The notes under the pieces were generated by a model. That model was not told the origin of the DNA and made no database searches. It saw only the letters and a list, made by a program, of their open reading frames with translations. Below, in pieces: positions 38,222-46,341 of a DNA stretch of 64,000 bases; positions within the stretch are counted from its first letter, which is position 1; each line of letters starts with the position of its first letter. The position numbers and the translations under genes were made by a program. This stretch comes from Rhodovulum steppense (GTDB lineage: Bacteria; Pseudomonadota; Alphaproteobacteria; Rhodobacterales; Rhodobacteraceae), in assembly GCF_004339675.1 (NCBI RefSeq), contig NZ_SLVM01000016.1:20412-84411 (forward strand). Reading direction: 5' to 3'.

Positions 38222-40530
38222 AGGGGGATGCGGCCATCAGCGGCGCGGTCCATCGCGACCGGCCGCACGATTCGGCGGAAAAGCATGTCACCGGACGGGC
38301 CGATTATACCGATGACATCCCCGAACCGCTGGGCACGCTGCATGCCTGTCTGGGGCTGGCAGAGGTGGCGCATGGGCGGCTGACCGGACTTGACCTGTCG
38401 GCGGTTCTGGCCGCGCCGGGCGTTGTCGGGGTTCTGACGGCTGCGGACATTCCGGGGCGGAACGATATCAGCCCGAACGGCACCGGCGATGACCCGGTCT
38501 TTCCCGTCGCGACCGTCGCCTTTCACGGTCAGCCGCTGTTTGCCGTGATCGCCGAAACCCGCGAGGCGGCGCGGCGGGCGGCGGTGCTGGCGCGTGCCGA
38601 GATCGACCCGCTGCCCGCGGCCATCACCATCGAACAGGCGCTGGCGGTGGGCTATCCGGACGTGACCGCGCCGCTGGTGCTGGAACGCGGCGCGGTCGGT
38701 CCGGCGCTTGCGGCGGCACCCCACCGGATCACCGGCCGGATGACGGTCGGCGGGCAGGACCACATGTATCTGGAGGGCCAGATCGCCTTTGCGGTTCCGG
38801 GCGAGGATGATGAGGTCACGGTGCACGCCTCGACCCAGCACCCGACCGAGGTGCAGCAGATGGTGGCGCAGGTGCTGGGGGTGGCGGCCAATGCGGTCGT
38901 GGTGAACGTGCGGCGGATGGGGGGCGGTTTCGGCGGCAAGGAAACGCAGATGAACCTGTTCTGCGTGGTCGCGGCACTGGCGGCGAAACGCTGGAACCGG
39001 CCCGTGAAAATCCGCCCCGACCGCGACCAGGACATGATCGCGACGGGCAAGCGGCATGACGTGGTGGTGGACTATGAGGTGGGCTTTGATGCGGAGGGCG
39101 TGATTCATGGCGTGGATGCGACGATTGCCGCGCGCTGCGGGTTCTCGGCGGATCTGTCGGGGCCGGTGACGGACCGGGCGCTGTTTCATGCCGACAATGC
39201 CTATTTCTACCCGGCGGTGCGGCTGCGCTCGCGCCCCCTGAAGACCGATACCGTCTCGAACACGGCCTTTCGCGGCTTCGGGGGCCCTCAGGGGATGATC
39301 GCGGCGGAGCGCATGATCGAGGAGATCGCCTATGCGCTGGGCCGCGATCCGCTGGAGATCCGCCGCGCGAATTTCTACCGCGAGGGGCGCGACCTGACCC
39401 CCTATCACCAGCGGGTGGAGGACATGATCCTGCCCCGGCTGGTCGCGGAACTGGAGGACAGCGCCGAATACGCCGCCCGCCGGGCCGCGGTGCTGGCGCA
39501 TAACGCGCAAGGGGGGATCATCCGCAGGGGCATCGCGTTGACGCCGGTCAAGTTCGGCATCTCGTTCACCGCGACCTGGTACAATCAGGCGGGTGCCTTG
39601 ATCCATGTCTACAAGGACGGTTCGATCCACCTGAACCATGGCGGCACCGAGATGGGGCAGGGGCTGAACACCAAGGTCGCGCAGGTGGTGGCGGACGCCT
39701 TTCAGGTGGATATCGAGCGGATCCGGATCACCAGGACGACGACCGAGAAGGTGCCGAATACCTCGGCCACCGCGGCCTCGTCGGGGTCGGATCTGAACGG
39801 GATGGCGGCGCTGGATGCCGCCGAGCAGATCAAGGCGCGGCTGGTCGGGTTTGCCGCCGAAAGCCGCGGCGTCGATCCGGCCGATGTGCGCTTTGCGCCC
39901 AACGAGGTGCGGATCGGGGGCGCGGCGGTGCCCTTCGACCGGCTGGTGCACGAGGCCTATATGGCGCGGGTGCATCTGTCGGCGGCGGGGTTCTACCGCA
40001 CGCCGGATATCCACTGGGACCGGGCGGCGGGCAAGGGGCGGCCGTTCTATTACTTCGCCTATGGCGCGTCCTGTTCCGAGGTGTCGGTGGACACGCTGAC
40101 CGGGGAATACCGGGTCGAGCGGGTGGATATCCTGCATGATGCGGGCCGGTCGCTGAATCCCGCGCTGGATCTGGGGCAGGTCGAGGGCGGGTTCGTGCAG
40201 GGGATGGGGTGGCTCACGACCGAGGAATTGTGGTGGGACGACCACGGGCGTCTGCGCACGCATGCGCCGTCCACCTACAAGATCCCGCTGGCCTCGGACA
40301 TTCCGCGGGTCTTCAACGTGCGGCTCGCCGACTGGTCCGAGAATCGCGAAATGACGATCAAGCGGTCCAAGGCGGTGGGCGAGCCGCCCTTCATGCTGGC
40401 GATCTCGGTGCTTGAGGCGCTGTCGATGGCGGTGGCGAGCGTGGCGGAGTACCGCGAATGTCCGCGGCTGGACGCGCCCGCAACGCCCGAACGGGTGCTG
40501 ATGGCCATCGAGCGGTTGCGCGGTGGCTGA
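38218..40530 (+). CDS. xdhB: Xanthine dehydrogenase molybdenum-binding subunit XdhB
   Basis: A 770-residue subunit with the molybdopterin site where xanthine and hypoxanthine are hydroxylated to urate. RMGGGFGGKE (about 238-247), the FRGFGGPQG loop and GGTEMGQGLNTKVAQV contact the cofactor; the catalytic Glu is in KAVGEPPFML near 720. The ATG overlaps the xdhA stop as ATGA. Length fits the bacterial split enzyme (about 770-780). The genes probably share one promoter in the gap after 36664. Confidence 0.95.
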   Translation: MKGDAAISGAVHRDRPHDSAEKHVTGRADYTDDIPEPLGTLHACLGLAEVAHGRLTGLDLSAVLAAPGVVGVLTAADIPGRNDISPNGTGDDPVFPVATVAFHGQPLFAVIAETREAARRAAVLARAEIDPLPAAITIEQALAVGYPDVTAPLVLERGAVGPALAAAPHRITGRMTVGGQDHMYLEGQIAFAVPGEDDEVTVHASTQHPTEVQQMVAQVLGVAANAVVVNVRRMGGGFGGKETQMNLFCVVAALAAKRWNRPVKIRPDRDQDMIATGKRHDVVVDYEVGFDAEGVIHGVDATIAARCGFSADLSGPVTDRALFHADNAYFYPAVRLRSRPLKTDTVSNTAFRGFGGPQGMIAAERMIEEIAYALGRDPLEIRRANFYREGRDLTPYHQRVEDMILPRLVAELEDSAEYAARRAAVLAHNAQGGIIRRGIALTPVKFGISFTATWYNQAGALIHVYKDGSIHLNHGGTEMGQGLNTKVAQVVADAFQVDIERIRITRTTTEKVPNTSATAASSGSDLNGMAALDAAEQIKARLVGFAAESRGVDPADVRFAPNEVRIGGAAVPFDRLVHEAYMARVHLSAAGFYRTPDIHWDRAAGKGRPFYYFAYGASCSEVSVDTLTGEYRVERVDILHDAGRSLNPALDLGQVEGGFVQGMGWLTTEELWWDDHGRLRTHAPSTYKIPLASDIPRVFNVRLADWSENREMTIKRSKAVGEPPFMLAISVLEALSMAVASVAEYRECPRLDAPATPERVLMAIERLRGG

Positions 40531-41341
40531 GGCGTCGGGCTTCCTGTCGGCCCATCCGGACGCGGTCCTGGTGCGGCTGGAGGGGGTGCAGGGCTCGGCC
40601 CCGCGCGAGGCGGGGGCCTGGATGCTGGTGACGGCGGGGGCCTGTTTCGGCACGATCGGCGGCGGGCGGCTGGAATTCGACGCGATCGCGGCGGCGCGGG
40701 CGATGCTGGCCGCAGGCGAAGCCGCGCGCCGGATCGAGGTAGCCCTGGGCCCCGAGACCGGGCAATGCTGCGGCGGGCGCGTTGTCGTGGCGCTGACCCG
40801 GCTGGATGTGGCCGGACGGGCGGCGCTGCTGGCGGCCGAGCACGCGGCGGCGGACGCGCGCCCGCATGTGCTGATCCTGGGGGCGGGACATGTGGGCCGG
40901 GCGCTGGCCGGGTTGCTGGTGCAGATGCCGGTGCGGACCCTGCTGATCGACAGCCGCGCCGATCAGGTCGCGCAGGCGCCCCCGGGCGTCGAGGCGCGGC
41001 TGACCCCGCTGCCCGAGGCCGAGATCCGCGCGGCCCCGCCCGGCGCGGCCCATGTGGTGCTGACCCACGATCACGGGCTGGATTTCCTGCTGGTGGCCGA
41101 GGCGCTGGCGCGGGACGACGCGGCCTATGTCGGGATGATCGGCTCGGCCAGCAAGCGCGCGCGGCTCTTGCGGTTCCTGGCCGAGCGGGGCGTTGCGCAT
41201 CGGGGGCTGACCTGCCCCATCGGCGCGGCCGGGGCGGGCGACAAGCGGCCTGCGGTGATCGCGGCCTTCGTGCTGGCCGAGATCATGGCGGCGCTGGGTG
41301 CGCGGGCGGCAGAGGCCGCTTGCATTGCAGCGGATATCTGA
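40523..41341 (+). CDS. xdhC: Xanthine dehydrogenase accessory protein XdhC
   Basis: A 272-residue factor that binds the molybdenum cofactor and inserts its sulfurated form into XdhB. The N-terminal XdhC/CoxI part has EGVQGSAPREAGAWMLV and GTIGGGRLEF; the QCCGGRV motif has the cysteines implicated in cofactor binding. A Rossmann domain follows with ILGAGHVGRALA near 116 and MIGSASKRARL near 205. The GTG start at 40523 overlaps the xdhB end by eight bases. Its 3' end contains the predicted hmuS promoter. Confidence 0.94.
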   Translation: MAEASGFLSAHPDAVLVRLEGVQGSAPREAGAWMLVTAGACFGTIGGGRLEFDAIAAARAMLAAGEAARRIEVALGPETGQCCGGRVVVALTRLDVAGRAALLAAEHAAADARPHVLILGAGHVGRALAGLLVQMPVRTLLIDSRADQVAQAPPGVEARLTPLPEAEIRAAPPGAAHVVLTHDHGLDFLLVAEALARDDAAYVGMIGSASKRARLLRFLAERGVAHRGLTCPIGAAGAGDKRPAVIAAFVLAEIMAALGARAAEAACIAADI

Positions 41342-41353
41342 TAGTTTCACTCA
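41320..41353 (+). promoter_or_regulatory. Predicted hmuS promoter with TGA-N9-TCA motif
   Basis: TTGCAT (41320-41325), 16 bases, TAGTTT (41342-41347). TGA-TAGTTTCAC-TCA at 41339-41353 covers the -10 box. A TGA-N9-TCA dyad has been linked to iron-responsive regulation in alphaproteobacteria, but this pattern is short and chance is possible. Confidence 0.35.
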
Positions 41354-41462
41354 ACATTGACGGCCGCGCGAACGGCCCGCGATCCAGCGACGCCGGGACG
41401 GTTGCGTTTCCCGGCCAGCCAGGCAGCATTCCGAGACAGTCGAAACGGAAAGGGAGCCTCCG

Positions 41463-42518
41463 ATGGAAGCGGGCGAAAACGTGACTCCGGACAGGATCAG
41501 GGCCGTCCGGGCCGAGAAATCCACCATGCGCAGCCGCGATCTGGCCGACAGCCTGGGCGCGGCCGAGGCGCAGGTTCTGGCCGCGCAATGCGGCGCGGGC
41601 GTGACCCGGATCGCGGCGCATCCCGACGGGTTGATGCCGCTGATGCCCGGGTTCGGCGTGGCGATGGCGCTGACCCGGAACGACAGCGCGGTGATCGAGA
41701 AGACGGGAGTCTATGGCGATTACACGCCGGGCGAGCATGCCGCGATGGTGCTGAGCCCGGCGATCGACCTGCGCATCTTTCCCCGCCACTGGGTCCATGG
41801 CTTCGCGGTCGAGGAGCAGAAGGGCGGCAAGATCCGCCGCTCGCTCCAGATCTTCGATGCGGCGGGCGATGCGGTCCACAAGATCTATCTGGGCGAGGAC
41901 GGGATCGAGGCCGAATGGGCGGCATTGCTGGCCGCGCTGCGGATGGAGGATCAGTCTGACAGCCTGCGCGTTGCGCCGCGCGAGCCGGTGGAACCGGCGA
42001 AATCCGACCCCGCCAAGGCCGGGCGGCTGCGCGAGGAATGGGACCGGCTGACCGACACGCATCAGTTCCTGCAAATGGTACGCAAGCTCAGGATGAACCG
42101 GCTGGGCGCCTATCGCATCGCGGGCGCGCCGCTTGTGCGGGCGCTGGACCCGGCCGGGATGAGCGGGCTGCTTGACGGGCTGGCGGAACGCGCCCTGCCC
42201 TTCATGCTGTTCGTCGGAAACCAGGGCTGCATTGAAATCCACGGCGGCCCGGCGGCGAATATCAAGCCGACGGGGCCCTGGCTGAACATCCTCGATCCCG
42301 ATTTCAACCTGCATCTGCGCGGCGATCATGTGGCCGAGCTTTGGGCCGTGACCAAGCCGACGAAACGCGGCCCGGCCGTCTCGGTCGAGGCGTTCGATGC
42401 GCGGGGCGCGCTGATCCTGCAAGCCTTTGGCATGCGGCAGGGCGAGGTCGATCACACGCCCGTCTGGGACGAACTGGTGGCGACGCTGCCCGGTCTGGAC
42501 GAGGAGGTGCCCGCATGA
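41463..42518 (+). CDS. hmuS: Heme utilisation protein HmuS (HemS family)
   Basis: A 351-residue cytoplasmic heme-binding or heme-degrading protein made of two repeated HemS domains (about 20-165 and 190-340). VIEKTGVYGDYTP in the first half and LFVGNQGCIEIHGGP in the second are equivalent conserved blocks. The second-domain stretch NILDPDFNLHLR is typical of the family. It leads the hmuSTUV operon, overlapping hmuT by ATGA. The outer-membrane receptor is not in the window. Confidence 0.94.
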   Translation: MEAGENVTPDRIRAVRAEKSTMRSRDLADSLGAAEAQVLAAQCGAGVTRIAAHPDGLMPLMPGFGVAMALTRNDSAVIEKTGVYGDYTPGEHAAMVLSPAIDLRIFPRHWVHGFAVEEQKGGKIRRSLQIFDAAGDAVHKIYLGEDGIEAEWAALLAALRMEDQSDSLRVAPREPVEPAKSDPAKAGRLREEWDRLTDTHQFLQMVRKLRMNRLGAYRIAGAPLVRALDPAGMSGLLDGLAERALPFMLFVGNQGCIEIHGGPAANIKPTGPWLNILDPDFNLHLRGDHVAELWAVTKPTKRGPAVSVEAFDARGALILQAFGMRQGEVDHTPVWDELVATLPGLDEEVPA

Positions 42519-43345
42519 TCCGCGCGCTGGCCCTTGTCGCGGTGCTGGCGGGCGCATTGCCCGCCGCGGCGTCCGACCGGATCGTGTCGGTCGGCGGCGC
42601 GGTCACCGAAATCGTCCATGCGCTGGGCGAGGGGCACCGGCTGGTCGGGCGCGACACGACCTCGACCTATCCGCAGGCGGTGCGCGATCTGCCCGATGTG
42701 GGCTATGCCCGCCGCCTGTCGCCCGAGGGGCTGTTGTCGGTGAACCCCGATCTGATCCTCGCCGAGGAAGGCGCAGGCCCGCCCGAGACGGTCGATCTGC
42801 TGCGCACCGCCGCGATTCCCTTTGTCGAGATCCCCGACGGGCATGACCGCGCCGCCGTGCTGGCCAAGATCGAGGCGGTGGCCGATGCGCTGGGCGTGCC
42901 CGACAAGGGCGCTGCGCTGGCCGCAGAGGTGGGCGCCGCGCTGGATGCGGCCGCCGCCGAGGCCGCCGGGGGTCCGGGGCCGAAGGTCATGTTCGTGATG
43001 TCGGTGCAGGGCGGGCGGGTGCTGGCGGCGGGGCGGAACACCGCCGCGGACGGCATCATCCGGCTGGCGGGCGGCGAGAACGCGATCCGCGACTTCGAGG
43101 GCTACAAGCCGCTGACCGACGAGGCGGTGACACTTGCCGCGCCCGACGTGATCCTGATGATGGCGCGCGAAGGCGCCGCGGACGGGGCCGATCAGGTGCT
43201 GGACCATCCCGCGATCCGCACGACGCCCGCGGGCCGGGCGCGGGCGCTGGTGCGGATGGACGGGCTGTTCCTGCTGGGCTTCGGCCCGCGGACGGGGGAC
43301 GCGGTGCGCGAGTTGTCGGCCGCGCTGGCCAAGGCGGGGAGCTGA
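42515..43345 (+). CDS. hmuT: Periplasmic hemin-binding protein HmuT
   Basis: A 276-residue class III substrate-binding protein with a signal peptide ending near AAAS (residues 17-20). The first lobe starts RIVSVGGAVTEIVHALG; SVNPDLILAEEGAGPP and the long connecting helix follow, and the second lobe has GRNTAADGIIRLAGG. It delivers heme to the HmuUV transporter. Start at the ATGA overlap with hmuS. Confidence 0.94.
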   Translation: MIRALALVAVLAGALPAAASDRIVSVGGAVTEIVHALGEGHRLVGRDTTSTYPQAVRDLPDVGYARRLSPEGLLSVNPDLILAEEGAGPPETVDLLRTAAIPFVEIPDGHDRAAVLAKIEAVADALGVPDKGAALAAEVGAALDAAAAEAAGGPGPKVMFVMSVQGGRVLAAGRNTAADGIIRLAGGENAIRDFEGYKPLTDEAVTLAAPDVILMMAREGAADGADQVLDHPAIRTTPAGRARALVRMDGLFLLGFGPRTGDAVRELSAALAKAGS

Positions 43346-43349
43346 TCCG

Positions 43350-44426
43350 ATGGTCGCGATCAGCCCCGACAGCGCCCCGACCGTGCAGGGCTGGGACCGC
43401 GGCGCGCAGGCCCGGCGGGTCACGCTGCTGCTGGTCGTGGCGCTGGGGGGTATGTCGGTCTTCAGCCTGACGGTGGGGGCGGCGGGCACCTCGCCCTGGG
43501 CGGTGCTGGCCGACATGATCGCGGGGCGCGAGGTGTCGCTGGCCGACCGGGTCGTGCTGTTCGAAATCCGCCTGCCGCGGCTGGTGCTGGGCGCGCTGGT
43601 GGGTGCCGCGCTGGCGGTGTCGGGGGCGGTGATGCAGGGGCTGTTCCGCAATCCGCTGGCCGATCCGGGGCTGGTCGGGGTCAGCGCGGGGGCGGGGCTG
43701 GGGGCGATCGCGGCGATCGTGCTGGGCGGGCTGCTGCCTGCCGGTCTGGCGGCGGCGCTGGGCTATTACGCGGTGCCGGTGGCGGCCTTTCTGGGCGGCT
43801 GGGCGGCGACGCTGGTGCTGTACGGCATCGCCACGCGGCGGGGACGGACCTCGGTCGCGACGATGCTGTTGGGGGGGATTGCGCTGGGGGCGCTGGCGGG
43901 GGCCTTGTCGGGCATCCTGGTCTACATGGCCGATGATGCGCAGTTGCGCGACCTGACCTTCTGGGGGCTTGGCTCGCTGGCGGGAGCGACCTGGGCCAAG
44001 CTGGCCGCGGCCGTGCCGCTGATGGTGCTGGCGCTGGTCGCCGCGCCGATGCTGGCGCGCGGGCTGAACGGGCTGGCGCTGGGCGAGGCGGCGGCGTTCC
44101 ATATCGGCATCCCGGTGCAGCGGCTGAAGGCGGTGGCGATCCTGACCGTGGCGGGGGCCACCGGGGCGGCGGTGGCGGTGTCGGGCGGGATCGGCTTTGT
44201 CGGCATCGTGGTGCCGCATCTGCTGCGCCTCGCGACGGGGCCGGATCATCGCTATCTGCTGGTCAATTCCGCGCTGCTGGGCGCGGCGCTGCTGATCCTG
44301 GCGGATGTCATCAGCCGCATCGTGATCGCGCCTGCGGAATTGCCTATCGGGATCGTCACGGCGGTTCTGGGCGGGCCGTTCTTCCTGTGGATCCTGCTGC
44401 GCAAGCGCGGCGTTCTGGACCTGTAG
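43350..44426 (+). CDS. hmuU: Hemin ABC transporter permease HmuU
   Basis: A 358-residue FecCD-family permease with about nine or ten membrane helices. LPRLVLGALVGAALAVSGAVMQGLFRNPLADPGLVGVSAGA, given here by its role as the FecCD signature region at about 70-110, and the GFVGIVVPHLLRL motif near 285 are diagnostic. It works as a dimer with HmuV. Begins four bases after hmuT. Confidence 0.95.
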   Translation: MVAISPDSAPTVQGWDRGAQARRVTLLLVVALGGMSVFSLTVGAAGTSPWAVLADMIAGREVSLADRVVLFEIRLPRLVLGALVGAALAVSGAVMQGLFRNPLADPGLVGVSAGAGLGAIAAIVLGGLLPAGLAAALGYYAVPVAAFLGGWAATLVLYGIATRRGRTSVATMLLGGIALGALAGALSGILVYMADDAQLRDLTFWGLGSLAGATWAKLAAAVPLMVLALVAAPMLARGLNGLALGEAAAFHIGIPVQRLKAVAILTVAGATGAAVAVSGGIGFVGIVVPHLLRLATGPDHRYLLVNSALLGAALLILADVISRIVIAPAELPIGIVTAVLGGPFFLWILLRKRGVLDL

Positions 44427-44430
44427 GCGG

Positions 44431-45219
44431 ATGCTGGAGGCACGGGGCATCACCGTTCGCCTGGGCCGCCGCGCGGTCCTGTGCGGTGTCGATTTCGAGG
44501 CCCTTGCGGGGCATCTGACTGCCATCGTCGGCCCGAACGGATCGGGCAAGACGACGCTTCTGCGGGCGCTTACGGGCGATCTCTCCCATGGCGGGCGGGT
44601 CCGGCTGAACGGCCAGGACATCGCCGATCTTCGCCCCTGGGCGCTTGCAGGCTTGCGGGGCGTGCTGCCGCAGGCGACGCCGCTGGCCTTTCCCTTCACG
44701 GCGGCCGAGGTGGTGCGGCTGGGCCTGACAGGCGGGGTCGAGGCGGGCGCGGCGGGGCTGGTGCCGCAGGCGCTGGCGCGGGTCGGGCTGGCCGGGTTCG
44801 AGGGGCGCTATTACCAGGAATTGTCGGGCGGCGAGCAGCAGCGCGTGCAACTGGCCCGCGTGCTGGCGCAGGTCTGGGAGCCGGTGGCGCATGGCGCGCC
44901 GCGCTGGCTGTTCCTGGATGAACCTGTATCGAGCCTGGATATCGGGCATCAGTTGCAGGTGATGGAGATCGCGCGCGACTTTGCCGACCGGGGCGGCGGG
45001 GTTGTGGCGGTGATGCATGATCTGAACCTGACCGCGATGTTCGCCGACCGCGTGGCGCTGATTTCCGAGGGGCGCGTGCTGGGGCTGGGGCTGCCCGGCG
45101 CGGTGCTGCGCGACGATCTGCTGAGCGCGGCCTATCGCTGCCCGATCCGGGTGAACACCCCGCCCGCGCGCGGCACCTATCTGCTGCCGCATGCCGCGGG
45201 GCGGGTGGCGGCGGAGTAG
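44431..45219 (+). CDS. hmuV: Hemin ABC transporter ATPase HmuV
   Basis: A 262-residue ATPase of the siderophore/heme family. Walker A GPNGSGKT is at 34-41, the signature LSGGEQQRV near 133, Walker B WLFLDEPVSSLD near 160-171, and the switch His in AVMHDLNL. It starts four bases after hmuU. The longer spacing between signature and Walker B (WEPVAHGAPR) is a usual HmuV feature. Confidence 0.95.
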   Translation: MLEARGITVRLGRRAVLCGVDFEALAGHLTAIVGPNGSGKTTLLRALTGDLSHGGRVRLNGQDIADLRPWALAGLRGVLPQATPLAFPFTAAEVVRLGLTGGVEAGAAGLVPQALARVGLAGFEGRYYQELSGGEQQRVQLARVLAQVWEPVAHGAPRWLFLDEPVSSLDIGHQLQVMEIARDFADRGGGVVAVMHDLNLTAMFADRVALISEGRVLGLGLPGAVLRDDLLSAAYRCPIRVNTPPARGTYLLPHAAGRVAAE

Positions 45220-45320
45220 ATATCCCCCTTTTCAATGCCGACTGTTTCTGTCAGGAATTGAGGGGGTGGGCCGTTCGAGGGCGGCCCGATCAGGACAGGA
45301 GCGCGTGGATGGAGAGAGCG

Positions 45321-45512
45321 ATGGGACAGGTGGAATGCGTGCTGGCGGGGGAGGTCGGCGGGAAGGACGACGCTGGCGCGGTGGTCGCTCGGGCGCCCGA
45401 GCATGATGCGCGGCGGCTGACGGGAGGCGGGTCCAGTGCGGTGATCCGGCTGAACGGGATGGACTACCAGTTGCGGATCACGCGGGCGGGCAAGCTGATC
45501 CTGACCAAATAG
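45321..45512 (+). CDS. hemP: Hemin uptake protein HemP/HmuP
   Basis: A 63-residue protein ending in DARRLTGGGSSAVIRL then YQLRITRAGKLILTK, the HemP signature. HmuP proteins of Bradyrhizobium and related bacteria co-activate heme-uptake genes. GGAGAGAG six bases before the ATG at 45321 decides the start over the ATG at 45309. It follows hmuV by 101 bases and ends at a bidirectional terminator. Its position last in the cluster is unusual, since hemP more often precedes the receptor or hmuS. Confidence 0.88.
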   Translation: MGQVECVLAGEVGGKDDAGAVVARAPEHDARRLTGGGSSAVIRLNGMDYQLRITRAGKLILTK

Positions 45513-45531
45513 GCCCGGCCCCGGAAATGCG

Positions 45532-45563
45532 AAACGCCGCGCGGGGTGCCCTGCGCGGCGTTT
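45532..45563. terminator. Bidirectional terminator between hemP and the PepSY-like gene
   Basis: An 11-base stem AAACGCCGCGC / GCGCGGCGTTT (45532-45542, 45553-45563) with a ten-base loop. Plus-strand tail TTTGCCGTTTC; minus-strand tail TTTCGCATTTCC. Both convergent units can use it. Confidence 0.85.
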
Positions 45564-45587
45564 GCCGTTTCTGCCTGCGATCCGCGA

Positions 45588-45839
45588 TCACTCCTTGCGG
45601 CGCTCGGTGATCTGGAGATCGGCGTCGAGTTCGATGTCGTATTGCCCGTCGATGCAGAACACGTCGTCGAGTTCGTAGCCGCCATCGTCTTCGGCCTCGA
45701 TATCCGAGGGATCCATCTCGCATTGCATCTCGGCCAGCATGGCCATGATCTGCTCGACGACCTCGGCGGGCACCTCGTCATCGGCCATGGCAAGGCCGGG
45801 GGCGAGGATCAGCGCGGCAATGGCGATCAGTCTTCTCAT
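45588..45839 (-). CDS. Small periplasmic PepSY-like protein
   Basis: An 83-residue protein with a signal peptide (cleavage near AMA-DD, residue 19). The mature part resembles a single PepSY unit: EVVEQIMAMLAEMQC, DIEAEDDGGYELDDVFC, GQYDIELDADLQITERRKE as three consecutive strand-helix blocks. The two cysteines (in EMQCEM and VFCIDG) could pair in the periplasm. PepSY proteins often modulate proteases or sense metals; no specific role can be given. Last gene of the minus-strand periplasmic set that begins at 48554. Confidence 0.7.
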   Translation of the reverse strand: MRRLIAIAALILAPGLAMADDEVPAEVVEQIMAMLAEMQCEMDPSDIEAEDDGGYELDDVFCIDGQYDIELDADLQITERRKE

Positions 45840-45855
45840 CGGTTTGTCCCTTCTG

Positions 45856-46302
45856 TCAGCGGATGGCGATCTGGACGCGCTGGTTGTCGCTGGTGGTGCC
45901 GGGGATGCGCAGCTCGTAGGTGCCGGGCTTGATCGCGATGAAGGACAGCCGGACCTGCCCCGCGGCGTCGAATTCGAGGCTGTCGAGCGCCATGGCGCGG
46001 ACCTCGATATCGTTGATGACGACCTCGTTGATCCAGATCGCACGGAAGAATTCCGGGCCGACAAGGGCCAGTTCCGCGGATCCGTCCGCCGTCATGTCCA
46101 GAACGTAATAGGCGCCCGATTGCAGTTCCACGGGTTGTTCGCCGTCAAAGAGCGGCTGGCCCGAAGCCAGTGTCAGCACGACCGGTTCGCCGCGGTTGCA
46201 GCGCGCCAGAAGCCCGGCAAAGCCCAGATCGTCGCAGAGCGGCGCGGCCATCACGGGGCCGCCCGTCAGGCCCAGCGCCAGGGCAAAGGCTAGTTTCTTC
46301 AT
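45856..46302 (-). CDS. Periplasmic protein of unknown function
   Basis: A 148-residue exported protein (signal peptide to about residue 19, VMAAP). The mature chain is beta-rich and ends IKPGTYELRIPGTTSDN, a pattern reminiscent of cupredoxin-like or PEGA-like beta sandwiches, but Cu ligands are missing. A pair of cysteines near the new N-terminus (PLCDD, ARCNR) may form a disulfide. GGGAGGA precedes the ATG at 46302; an ATG six codons earlier is less well placed. Context with a PQQ-associated propeller and binding protein suggests a role in the same periplasmic oxidation or sensing system. Not recognised as a named family. Confidence 0.6.
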   Translation of the reverse strand: MKKLAFALALGLTGGPVMAAPLCDDLGFAGLLARCNRGEPVVLTLASGQPLFDGEQPVELQSGAYYVLDMTADGSAELALVGPEFFRAIWINEVVINDIEVRAMALDSLEFDAAGQVRLSFIAIKPGTYELRIPGTTSDNQRVQIAIR

Positions 46303-46341
46303 GGTATTCCTCCCTTTCATTCCGTTCCTGTCCCGTTTTCG

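Noticed and set aside
41342..41462. Classical Fur box or Irr ICE motif upstream of hmuS
   Set aside because: I looked for GATAATGATAATCATTATC-like and TTTAGAA-N3-TTCTAAA-like sequences and found neither; only a short TGA-N9-TCA dyad is present.
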